Source of the DNA: Methylophaga sp. UBA3192
GTDB lineage: Bacteria > Pseudomonadota > Gammaproteobacteria > Nitrosococcales > Methylophagaceae
Direction: 5' to 3'
Length of the DNA: 64,000 nucleotides
Assembly (NCBI GenBank): GCA_002363955.1
Contig: DEXE01000002.1
Coordinates: 230,814-294,813 of the forward strand
Shown: positions 18,330 through 26,251 of the stretch, in pieces
How the letters are laid out: each line of letters begins with the position of its first letter
How positions within the stretch are numbered: position 1 is the stretch's first letter
The notes under the pieces: generated by a model
The model's database searches: none
Told to the model about the DNA's origin: nothing
Seen by the model: the letters and a program-made list of their open reading frames with translations, nothing else
Translations under genes and position numbers: made by a program

Positions 18330-18706
18330 TAAAGATGAATGGTCATGGAAGCTGAGAAGAAAACCAGAATGGATTTGTATGATTTAACGCTTACATATAA
18401 AACGAAGAGTTTTTTATTAAACGAACTTTATCATTTTCCTGAGTTTGTTGGATGAGCTGGTGAAGTTTAATAACCCCAGGAAACTACTCATGATATTAAG
18501 GAGATAAAGGGTCAGCCTTTATTGAATAAAACCAGACGAAGGTGATTACTACAAAGCTTCTTCATACTGGCTGGAATAAAATCAATATTTTTGTAAACGG
18601 GTAGGTCAAAAAGGGTTATGCAAAAAATGCATTAATTTCGTTTTTTGATTTGAGCATTTTGCTGGACGCGCCAAATGGTCATATGCAATTTAAAGGTAAA
18701 AGAAGC
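18330..18706. other. AT-rich non-coding gap inside the glycan island
   Basis: These 377 bases separate the reductase from the CmcI-family gene, while the five genes before are tightly coupled. All frames are interrupted by stops and no RNA gene or promoter stands out. It may be the scar of a lost gene or the join between two transferred modules. I cannot identify any parent gene from the remaining sequence. Confidence 0.5.
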
Positions 18707-19501
18707 ATGGAAAAGACACCACTGGAACAATTTAAACAAGACATTACTGACCGTGTCAGTCAATACCCTGAAAACAAGCCCTTACAATCTGCTTCACAGG
18801 AATTTTTTAATCAGATTGGTATTGGAAAGGCCGATTACTTTTATAATTTTACCTGGCTCGGAGTGCCCGTAATTCAAACGCCTCAGGATTTATATGCTTT
18901 GCAAGAGATGATTTGGAAAGTCAAACCTGATCTGATTATCGAAACAGGTATTGCCTGGGGGGGGACACTAATCCACAGCGCATCCATGCTGGCGCTTCTG
19001 GAAGGATGTGATGAAATAGATAAAGGCCATGTGTTGGGAATAGATATTGAAATCAGACCACACAATAAAGCCGTTTTGACCAATCATCCATTAAGTAAAA
19101 AAATTACTATGCTTGAAGGGTCCAGCATTGATGAGGACATCATTGCTCAGGTAAAAGATTTTGCAAAAGACTACAAAAGAATTCTGGTTTGTCTGGACAG
19201 TAATCACACACATGATCATGTACTGGCTGAACTTGAGGCATATGCACCATTAGTCAGTCGGGGAAGTTATTGCATGGTAGCAGATACAATAATAGAAGAT
19301 TCCCCTGATCATATGTCTTCAAAACGTCCCTGGGGTAAGGGGAATAATCCCAAAACGGCTGTTTGGAGCTACCTGAAAAAACTCCAAACGGAAGTGGTTA
19401 CCGCAGCTGATGGTGAAAGACTTTCATTTGAAATGGATAAAGAATTAGAGCACAAGTTGGTGTTGACGTTATCACCAGATGGTTATCTGTTTAGAAAGTA
19501 G
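18707..19501 (+). CDS. Cephalosporin hydroxylase (CmcI)-family protein, putative SAM-dependent methyltransferase
   Basis: A 264-residue protein resembling the CmcI family, whose members have a SAM-methyltransferase fold. IIETGIAWGGTLIHSASML near residue 80 is motif I, and LVCLDSNHTHDHVLAELEAY and the following YCMVADTIIEDSP fit the metal- and SAM-site segments. Homologues occur often in LPS and flagellin glycan clusters, where they probably methylate a sugar or linked acyl group. The name hydroxylase is historical. A start at 18683 is also possible; I chose 18707, where the conserved-looking sequence begins. Confidence 0.75.
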   Translation: MEKTPLEQFKQDITDRVSQYPENKPLQSASQEFFNQIGIGKADYFYNFTWLGVPVIQTPQDLYALQEMIWKVKPDLIIETGIAWGGTLIHSASMLALLEGCDEIDKGHVLGIDIEIRPHNKAVLTNHPLSKKITMLEGSSIDEDIIAQVKDFAKDYKRILVCLDSNHTHDHVLAELEAYAPLVSRGSYCMVADTIIEDSPDHMSSKRPWGKGNNPKTAVWSYLKKLQTEVVTAADGERLSFEMDKELEHKLVLTLSPDGYLFRK

Positions 19502-19541
19502 ACGCTCATTAGAAAACATAGATACCACCCAGGAAAAAACA

Positions 19542-22500
19542 ATGACAACGATTAAGCAGGACGGAACATTAACGATCGGCATCACCAGCTATAATTATGG
19601 TCGTTATATTGCTGATGCCATTGAGTCAGTTATCAATCAGACTTCACCTCATTGGAAGTTAATGATTTATGACAATGGTTCAACTGACAATACCTTTGAG
19701 GTGGTTGAGCCATACCTGAAAGATCCTCGTGTGTCGTTGTTTGTACATAAAAAGAACATCGGGGCATCAGCAAATAGTCTTTATGCGATAAGACATGCTG
19801 ATAGCCAGTACTTTTCCTTTTTACAGGCCGATGACTTCCTTGAGCATACTTTCGTTGAAGATGCACTTTTTCAGTTTAAAAATCATCCAGAATCCCCTTT
19901 TGTTTTTTTCAACTGGCAGCAATACATAGAGCAAACAAAGACCAGGCACGGTCATAACCGTTCCCCCTTCTCGTCAGATCGTTCAGGTCCTACCTACATC
20001 GGACCGTTTCTTACAGTGTTTAATTTTGTTCCTCTACACATGGCGGCATTCAGAACGGAATGCTTGCAATATGGCTATGAGGCTGTCGCTGCATCACCTT
20101 TAAAGCAAGTGCTTGAGCAATTTCTACTGAAACTGCTGGAGGATGTCTATGGTATAGGATGCTATACCGGCACTATCGGTGGGGTATGGCGTCGTCATGA
20201 TGAGCAAATTACGACGTTGCACATGCAGAACTATGTCGCTTATCTGGAAGAGCCGGTTGAACGGCAATGGTATATCAAACAATCACCCAGCCCGAACTAT
20301 ATAAAAGTCTTTATGGCACTTGCCACGACCATATACAGACTTACTCCTGGGAGCCTATTAAGCACCGCTGAATGGATGACCCATACCGAGGGGCAGCGTT
20401 ATGCTGAAGGTTTTGGTGTGCCAGTTGATGAAAAGAGAGAGCAGATTAAACGAGTGGTACTCGTTGTCGTACTTAAAGTGACGACATATTGTTCGATGAC
20501 TCTTTATGAGATTAGTGAATTAATCAGCTGGATAAAATCGTTAGGTCATGAATTTACAGAAACCTCGCTTAAACAGTTATTGCTAGAGATTATGTCAACG
20601 GAAGGAGAGGCGTTAATTAACCTTTCTGAAATTGAGCAGATCTGCCAATTTTGTTTTAAGCAGGCACTACCTCAACAAATTAACCCTAGAACTGAAGTGA
20701 TGAATGAGTTGATATTCAGTCAACTTTTTCCAATACAAAAACAAACGGGCATGCCTTTATTGACAATAGCGCAGTCAATGCTGGACAAAAAGAAAGATCT
20801 TTTCACCTCCTTTGAAGACAGAGAACTTTTTTTAATTTCAGTATGTAAAGCCGCTTTTGATGCAATTAAGCAGCGTTGTAAAAATGCCATCAACCACGAT
20901 GATGAAGCTGAAATTAAACATTTACGAAGTGTTCTGCTTGATCACAAACGAATTGATCAACATAAAACACTGGCACTTCAACTGCGAGCAGAAATTTCTG
21001 AATGGCAACTGGATAAGGACTATCAACGTTGGATAAATAATCACGCTTTATTGGAAATTGACGCTCAGCTTCATGCTGAAAGAATGATGGGCTGGTCAAT
21101 GCAGCCAAAATTTCATTTGTATATGTTTATGTTTGAAGGCGAGCAAACACTTTTAGCAAATACCATTGATTCGCTGTCAAAACAGTTCTATCACAATTGG
21201 AGGCTAACCGTCATTGCTGATGGGCCAGCACCAGATGCCATGTTTGAGGAATTGGGTGTTTTAGAATGGATAAGTTTCCCAGACGGGCAGGACCCATACA
21301 GTTTTCTGAATCATGTGATAATGCAGCAGCCGGATGGCTGGACAATGTTTGTTCCGGCTGGTGTTCAGTTTGAAGCGCATACCTTTTTGAGTTTGGGTGA
21401 TTATATTGAGCAATACCCGCAGCAAAAAATATTCTACACAGATGATGATTTGGTTTCGGTAGATGGGGTAAGGCACTCCCCACGGTTTAAGCCAGACTTT
21501 AGTCTGGATATGTTGAGAAGTACAGACTACATTGGTGTGGTGCTCTGTGAGGCTAGCCTCTTCAAAAGTCTGGGCGGTTTTGACATGCTTCCGGCACATG
21601 AAAATTATGGTCTGACATTAAAAGCATTTGAATTATCAGGCCCGACAGCGATAGGTCATATCAGTGATGTATTGCTTCATCTTCCTGAATCCATTCAAGG
21701 CCAAGCTAACCAACCCACTATGATGATGGCTGTAGAGCAACATTTACAGCGCTTGGGAGTCAAGGCTTACCTCGAACCAGGACTTGTTCAAAATAGTGTT
21801 CGGGTTGAATATGAATGGCCTTCATTACCGTTGGTATCTATCATTATTCCTACAAAGGATAAGATAGAATTTCTACGACCTTGTATTGACTCGTTACTGC
21901 AGAAAACAACTTATTCAAACTATGAACTGATTATTGTCGACAACCAAAGTGAAGACCCGGACATTCAGGACTACTTTGCTATGCTTAAAGAGCATCATGG
22001 TGAAAAGATCAGTGTGCTCAAATACCCTCATCCATTTAACTACGCGGCAATCAGTAACCTCGCAGCAAAGGCGTCTAAAGGCGATTATCTACTCTTTTTA
22101 AATAACGATACGGAAGTATTGCATGCCGAATGGTTAGAGAGAATGATCCGCCATGCACAACGGCCGGAAGTCGGTATTGTTGGGGCTCGCCTGGTGTTTC
22201 CAGAGACCCGTGTAGTACAGCACGCAGGGGTTGTTCTTGGCATGGACACCATTGCAGATCATCTTTTCTGGAATGTTTTGGACATCCAGGAACCTGGTTA
22301 TATGGATCGCGCACATTTGGATCAAAACTTTTCAGCAGTAACGGCTGCATGTTTAGTGATTCGAAAATCATTATACGAAGACGTCGGTGGAATGGATGAG
22401 GAAAACCTGACCGTTTACTACAATGATGTTGATTTATGTCTAAAGGTCCGGGAAAAAGAATATTTAGTAACGTGGACCCCCTTTGCTGTATTAGTGCATC

Positions 22501-23717
22501 ACGGAAGTGTCAGTCAGAAAAGTGAATTTGCATCAAGAGCTGACGAGACGACCCAGAGGATCATGAATGAAAGATCATTTATGCTGAAAAAATGGTTGCC
22601 CCAGTTAGCGAATGATCCTTTCTATAACCGGAATCTGAGTCTGTCTTCCAGAGAAATGCAAATTGAAGCGCAAATGCCGACTAACTGGGATACTAATTTT
22701 CATGACAGAGAACGGATTCTCGGGTTGCCATTACCGGGGGGTAGTGGTGATTACAGGGTGATTCAACCATTCAGTGCTCTTAGTCATGCCGCTTTGGCAC
22801 AATGTGAATTTTATCGTTTTAATCAAAATATTCCCAAGCCTATAGCCATTTCAGAATATGCTCGAATTGCTCCGGATTCCGTATTGTTCCATGCAGCGCT
22901 AAATGATCTTCAATTAAAGCAACTTGAACAACTAAAAGAATTTATGCCCGATGTGTTCCGCATATATAGTATTGATGACTTATTAACTAATGTTCCAGAG
23001 CAAAGTCCGGCTGCTAAAGAAATAAAGCGTCACTTTGCTGACGCCAAATCGAGAATGCGCCGTGCCTTGGAACGCTGTGATCGTTTAATCGTATCAACAC
23101 AACCTCTGGCAGAACTTTGTTTGGGAATGATTGACGATATAAGGGTGGTTCCAAACCGGTTACCTAAAGAACCATGGCTATCCGTTACTTCATTATCAAA
23201 CCAAAGCGATAAGCCCCGAGTGGGCTGGGCTGGCGCTCAGCAACATCAGGGGGATCTTGCGATTATGTGTGAGGTTGTCAAAGCCACGGCGGATGAAGTG
23301 GACTGGATATTTATGGGTATGTGTCCAGAAGATATTAAGCCTTATGTGCATGAATATCACGATTTTGTCCCAATTGCCGATTACCCGGCAAAACTTGCCA
23401 GCCTGAATCTGGATCTGGCGGTAGCACCACTGGAAATCCATCCGTTTAATGAATCGAAAAGTAATCTTCGTTTGTTGGAATATGGTGTTCTAGGCTGGCC
23501 CGTCATCTGTACCGATATTTATCCTTATAGGACTAATAACCCACCGGTTATTTACGTGCAAAATCAGGTAGATGAGTGGGTAGCGGCAATCCGGCAAATA
23601 TTGGCCGACAAAGCGGCATTAGTTGATGCCGGATCAGCATTAAAGGCTTGGGTGCTGGAGCACTATATGCTGGAAGATCATTTGGATGAGTGGTTAAGTG
23701 CGTTGGCAAGAGATTGA
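19542..23717 (+). CDS. Giant multi-domain glycosyltransferase, probably flagellin glycosyltransferase
   Basis: A 1391-residue protein with several glycosyltransferase modules in series. Residues 1-230 form a GT2 domain (TIGITSYNYGRYIADAIESV, acidic QADDF near 97). A helical stretch follows at about 230-520. Residues 520-740 form a GT2-like domain with FYTDDDLVS. Residues 763-1000 form a canonical GT2 domain (LVSIIIPTKDKIEF, LFLNNDTEVL near 851). Residues 1224-1391 look like the C-terminal half of a GT-B enzyme (VGWAGAQQHQGDL, NLRLLEYGVLGWPVI). It lies between flgL and the flagellins, like FgtA in Pseudomonas, so I infer it builds the flagellin glycan. AGGA precedes the ATG, and a terminator follows the gene. 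Confidence 0.85.
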   Translation: MTTIKQDGTLTIGITSYNYGRYIADAIESVINQTSPHWKLMIYDNGSTDNTFEVVEPYLKDPRVSLFVHKKNIGASANSLYAIRHADSQYFSFLQADDFLEHTFVEDALFQFKNHPESPFVFFNWQQYIEQTKTRHGHNRSPFSSDRSGPTYIGPFLTVFNFVPLHMAAFRTECLQYGYEAVAASPLKQVLEQFLLKLLEDVYGIGCYTGTIGGVWRRHDEQITTLHMQNYVAYLEEPVERQWYIKQSPSPNYIKVFMALATTIYRLTPGSLLSTAEWMTHTEGQRYAEGFGVPVDEKREQIKRVVLVVVLKVTTYCSMTLYEISELISWIKSLGHEFTETSLKQLLLEIMSTEGEALINLSEIEQICQFCFKQALPQQINPRTEVMNELIFSQLFPIQKQTGMPLLTIAQSMLDKKKDLFTSFEDRELFLISVCKAAFDAIKQRCKNAINHDDEAEIKHLRSVLLDHKRIDQHKTLALQLRAEISEWQLDKDYQRWINNHALLEIDAQLHAERMMGWSMQPKFHLYMFMFEGEQTLLANTIDSLSKQFYHNWRLTVIADGPAPDAMFEELGVLEWISFPDGQDPYSFLNHVIMQQPDGWTMFVPAGVQFEAHTFLSLGDYIEQYPQQKIFYTDDDLVSVDGVRHSPRFKPDFSLDMLRSTDYIGVVLCEASLFKSLGGFDMLPAHENYGLTLKAFELSGPTAIGHISDVLLHLPESIQGQANQPTMMMAVEQHLQRLGVKAYLEPGLVQNSVRVEYEWPSLPLVSIIIPTKDKIEFLRPCIDSLLQKTTYSNYELIIVDNQSEDPDIQDYFAMLKEHHGEKISVLKYPHPFNYAAISNLAAKASKGDYLLFLNNDTEVLHAEWLERMIRHAQRPEVGIVGARLVFPETRVVQHAGVVLGMDTIADHLFWNVLDIQEPGYMDRAHLDQNFSAVTAACLVIRKSLYEDVGGMDEENLTVYYNDVDLCLKVREKEYLVTWTPFAVLVHHGSVSQKSEFASRADETTQRIMNERSFMLKKWLPQLANDPFYNRNLSLSSREMQIEAQMPTNWDTNFHDRERILGLPLPGGSGDYRVIQPFSALSHAALAQCEFYRFNQNIPKPIAISEYARIAPDSVLFHAALNDLQLKQLEQLKEFMPDVFRIYSIDDLLTNVPEQSPAAKEIKRHFADAKSRMRRALERCDRLIVSTQPLAELCLGMIDDIRVVPNRLPKEPWLSVTSLSNQSDKPRVGWAGAQQHQGDLAIMCEVVKATADEVDWIFMGMCPEDIKPYVHEYHDFVPIADYPAKLASLNLDLAVAPLEIHPFNESKSNLRLLEYGVLGWPVICTDIYPYRTNNPPVIYVQNQVDEWVAAIRQILADKAALVDAGSALKAWVLEHYMLEDHLDEWLSALARD

Positions 23718-23727
23718 TGATTATTTT

Positions 23728-23753
23728 AAAGGGCCTTATTGGCCCTTTATTTT
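23728..23753 (+). terminator. Rho-independent terminator closing the glycan island
   Basis: AAAGGGCC (23728-23735) and GGCCCTTT (23741-23748) form a perfect 8-bp stem with a 5-base loop, followed by a T-rich run. It separates the glycan genes from the flagellin promoter. Confidence 0.85.
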
Positions 23754-23793
23754 ATTGGGTTTAGACATACTGCATTGAAAAAATAAAGATTAT

Positions 23794-23809
23794 TGGCACG
23801 AACACTGCT
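23794..23809 (+). promoter_or_regulatory. Sigma-54 promoter of the first flagellin
   Basis: TGGCACGAACACTGCT has GG at 23795-23796 and GC at 23807-23808, with 10 bases between, and a full TGGCACG upstream box. The start is expected near 23820, leaving a leader of about 59 bases before the fliC ATG. Confidence 0.82.
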
Positions 23810-23878
23810 TAGTTGATTTTATACCTGTTCGGAACACCGGCAGGTTCTGAATAGAATCGCTCAATTAGGGAGAGTGTT

Positions 23879-24715
23879 ATGGCACTAATCGTCAATAGTA
23901 ATCTGGCATCTTTGAATGCTCAGCGTAACCTGAGCACTTCACAAAATGATCTGAATACAGCTTTACAGCGTTTATCCTCTGGTTTGCGAGTTAACAGCGC
24001 CAAAGATGATGCTGCAGGTCTTTTTGTCGCTCAACAACTTACTCGAGATATTCGGGGAACCAATCAAGCCGTTCGAAATGCGGCAGATGGTATTTCTTTG
24101 GGACAGACAGCAGAGGGTGCGTTAGGCCAGGTTGCCAATAACCTGCAGCGGATTCGTGAAATTGCTATACAGGCATCAAACGCCACGGTGGGTGATCGTA
24201 GCGGTTTACAAAAAGAAGTCGATCAGTTGACTCAGGAAATTTCCCGTATCGTTCAAACCACTGAATTTAGTGGAACCAAACTGCTCAGTGGCGCAACTTC
24301 TCTGGTCTTCCAGGTGGGCGCTAGTGGTTCAACAAATAATCAGGTAACTTTGGATACGGTTAATATTACCGGTATTGGTGGTTATTCTCTGGACCTTACT
24401 GCAACCGGTACAATTAACGTGAGTGATGCAGCAAATGCATCTGCTGCTTTATCAGGATTATCAACTGATATTGATACAGTAAATCAGACTCGTGCAACTT
24501 ATGGTGCTTTGCAGAATCGGTTTGAAGCCGTTATTTCAAATCTACAGAACTATGCCGAGAATTTGACGGCTGCGCGTAGTCGGATTGAAGATGCTGATTT
24601 TGCTGCTGAAACCGCAAGATTGACAAGAGCGCAAATACTGCAGCAGGCTGGTACCTCAATTCTGGCTCAGGCAAACAGTTTGCCACAAAGTGCATTAACC
24701 TTGTTACAGGGCTAA
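23879..24715 (+). CDS. fliC: Flagellin (first of two tandem copies)
   Basis: A 278-residue flagellin with conserved D0/D1 ends: ALIVNSNLASLNAQRNL and LSSGLRVNSAKDDAAGL at the N-terminus, and AENLTAARSRIEDADFAAET with a final LLQG at the C-terminus. The variable outer part (about residues 140-195) is very short, rich in Ser, Thr and Asn, and offers O-glycosylation sites for the upstream glycan genes. GGGAGAG precedes the ATG. It is driven by a sigma-54-type promoter, unlike its neighbour. It is secreted by the flagellar type III system and polymerises into the filament. Confidence 0.96.
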   Translation: MALIVNSNLASLNAQRNLSTSQNDLNTALQRLSSGLRVNSAKDDAAGLFVAQQLTRDIRGTNQAVRNAADGISLGQTAEGALGQVANNLQRIREIAIQASNATVGDRSGLQKEVDQLTQEISRIVQTTEFSGTKLLSGATSLVFQVGASGSTNNQVTLDTVNITGIGGYSLDLTATGTINVSDAANASAALSGLSTDIDTVNQTRATYGALQNRFEAVISNLQNYAENLTAARSRIEDADFAAETARLTRAQILQQAGTSILAQANSLPQSALTLLQG

Positions 24716-24783
24716 ATTTGATGAGTTCAAATCGTCCGGAAAAATAAGCTATTGCTGCCTATCGAGTTTTTTGAAAAAAAGAT

Positions 24784-24810
24784 TAAAGAAAAATAATCGC
24801 TGGTCGCTAA
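24784..24810 (+). promoter_or_regulatory. Sigma-28 (FliA)-like promoter of the second flagellin
   Basis: TAAAGAAA (24784-24791), an 11-base spacer and GTCGCTAA (24803-24810) match the layout of the enteric FliA consensus TAAAGTTT-N11-GCCGATAA. The -35 core TAAAG is intact and the -10 box matches 6 of 8 bases. It lies 91 bases before the second fliC. Confidence 0.72.
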
Positions 24811-24901
24811 ACATTTCGGAGGCGGTAAATACTGGGTTTTCCACAGTCTGTCCGCCATGTTTAGTGGGGCAAAATGCCCTTAAAAGCCTAGGAGAATTCT
24901 C

Positions 24902-25735
24902 ATGGCGCTTATTGTAAACTCGAATCTGGCATCTTTAAATGCACAGCGTAATCTTGAATCATCACAAGGCAGTCTGAACCAATCACTGCAACGTTTATCA
25001 TCTGGTCTGCGTATTAACAGCGCAAAAGATGATGCAGCAGGTCTTTTCATTGCTGAACAGCTGACTCGTGATATCCGTGGTACTAATCAGGCTGTCCGTA
25101 ACGCCTCTGATGGTATTTCTCTTGGCCAAACCGCTGAGGGTGCATTAGGTGAAATTGGTAATAACTTACAGCGTATCCGTGAGTTGGCGGTGCAATCAGC
25201 TAACGCCACGACTGGCAACCGTACCGGTATTCAGGCTGAGGTGGATCAGTTAACTCAGGAAATCTCACGTATCATTCAGACCACTGAATTTGCTGGTAAT
25301 GGTCTGCTAAGTGCGGCAACGTCATTGACCTTCCAGGTTGGTGCCAGCGGTGCTGCATCTAACCAACTTTCAGTATCAACCGTAACTATGACAGCGATAG
25401 CGGGTTACAATGCCAGCCTGACTGCCACTGGTACTGTTAATGTGTTAAGTGCTGCGAGTTCATCTGCTGCACTTTCCGCCTTAGGCGCAGCATTAGATAC
25501 CGTTAACCAGTCACGTGCTACATATGGTGCGCTGCAAAATCGTTTTGAAGCGGTTATTTCTAACCTGCAAAACTACGCAGAAAACCTGACGGCTGCACGA
25601 AGCCGTATCCAAGATGCTGACTTTGCTGCTGAAACTGCTAACCTGACGCGTTCACAGATTTTGCAACAGGCTGGTGTTTCAATTCTGGCGCAGGCGAATA
25701 CACTGCCTCAGACAGCACTTTCATTACTCGGATAA
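24902..25735 (+). CDS. fliC: Flagellin (second of two tandem copies)
   Basis: A 277-residue flagellin, clearly a paralogue of the copy just upstream. The N- and C-terminal D0/D1 parts are nearly identical, and most differences fall in the short central region (about residues 135-195). It ends LSLLG. AGGAG lies before the ATG at 24902. Its sigma-28-like promoter suggests it is the late, bulk filament subunit, while the first copy is made earlier under RpoN. Ser/Thr-rich stretches in the centre are candidate glycan sites. Confidence 0.96.
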   Translation: MALIVNSNLASLNAQRNLESSQGSLNQSLQRLSSGLRINSAKDDAAGLFIAEQLTRDIRGTNQAVRNASDGISLGQTAEGALGEIGNNLQRIRELAVQSANATTGNRTGIQAEVDQLTQEISRIIQTTEFAGNGLLSAATSLTFQVGASGAASNQLSVSTVTMTAIAGYNASLTATGTVNVLSAASSSAALSALGAALDTVNQSRATYGALQNRFEAVISNLQNYAENLTAARSRIQDADFAAETANLTRSQILQQAGVSILAQANTLPQTALSLLG

Positions 25736-25740
25736 GTTAC

Positions 25741-25781
25741 CGGGTGGGCTTCCCGGCAGTTAGCCGGGAAGCGATTACCCG
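25741..25781 (+). terminator. Strong hairpin without T tract between fliC and flaG
   Basis: CGGGT (25741-25745) pairs with ACCCG (25777-25781), enclosing GCTTCCCGGC (25748-25757) paired with GCCGGGAAGC (25763-25772). The second stem is 10 perfect base pairs with a 5-base loop. No T run follows, so it is more likely an mRNA-stabilising or partial attenuating structure than a full terminator. It could keep flagellin mRNA abundant relative to flaG. Confidence 0.65.
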
Positions 25782-25802
25782 ATATTCTTGGAGGATGAAG
25801 GA

Positions 25803-26204
25803 ATGACTACAAACGATTTCACGGTTAAAACTGATTCGTTGTCATTACAAACTTCTGGCAATATTCAGCAGGACACTAATGTTCCTGCTGAAGTTGTTTC
25901 AGGGCTTGGTACAACACAACGGGTTAATTCTCTATCTCAACCGAATACACTCTCCAATCAATTGGCAGCGACGGAAGAGCAATTGGTAGCGATTCAGGAA
26001 CGAGTAGTTGAGCTTAATAGCTACATGCAGAATCTGAATCGCTCTTTACAATTTTCAGTGGATGATCAAAGTGGTGATACTGTGATCAAGGTAATTGATT
26101 CGGAGACGGATGAACTTATCAGACAGATCCCTGCTGAAGAATTATTAGTAGTCCGCAGCTCTCTGGAAGAGTATCGCGGTATGCTATTGGAAATGAGAGT
26201 TTGA
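25803..26204 (+). CDS. flaG: FlaG-family flagellar protein
   Basis: A 133-residue protein whose C-terminal half (LQFSVDDQSGDTVIKVIDSE followed by TDELIRQIPAEELLVVRSSL) is the FlaG domain. The first 50 residues are low complexity. FlaG lies between fliC and fliD in many gammaproteobacteria and affects filament length. I prefer the ATG at 25803, preceded by GAAGGA, over an upstream TTG at 25788. It may be expressed with the second fliC across the hairpin. Confidence 0.9.
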   Translation: MTTNDFTVKTDSLSLQTSGNIQQDTNVPAEVVSGLGTTQRVNSLSQPNTLSNQLAATEEQLVAIQERVVELNSYMQNLNRSLQFSVDDQSGDTVIKVIDSETDELIRQIPAEELLVVRSSLEEYRGMLLEMRV

Positions 26205-26205
26205 T

Positions 26206-26221
26206 TGGCGTGTAATTTGCT
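26206..26221 (+). promoter_or_regulatory. Sigma-54 promoter of the fliDST genes
   Basis: TGGCGTGTAATTTGCT has GG at 26207-26208 and GC at 26219-26220, with 10 bases between, and a perfect TTGCT downstream box. It starts right after the flaG stop codon. Expected start is near 26232, only 20 bases before the fliD ATG. Confidence 0.78.
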
Positions 26222-26251
26222 TAAAATCACACACTAATCGGGAGCATTATC

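Noticed and set aside
23879..25735. The two flagellins as an assembly duplication
   Set aside because: They differ throughout at the DNA level, have different central regions and different promoters, so they are true paralogues.
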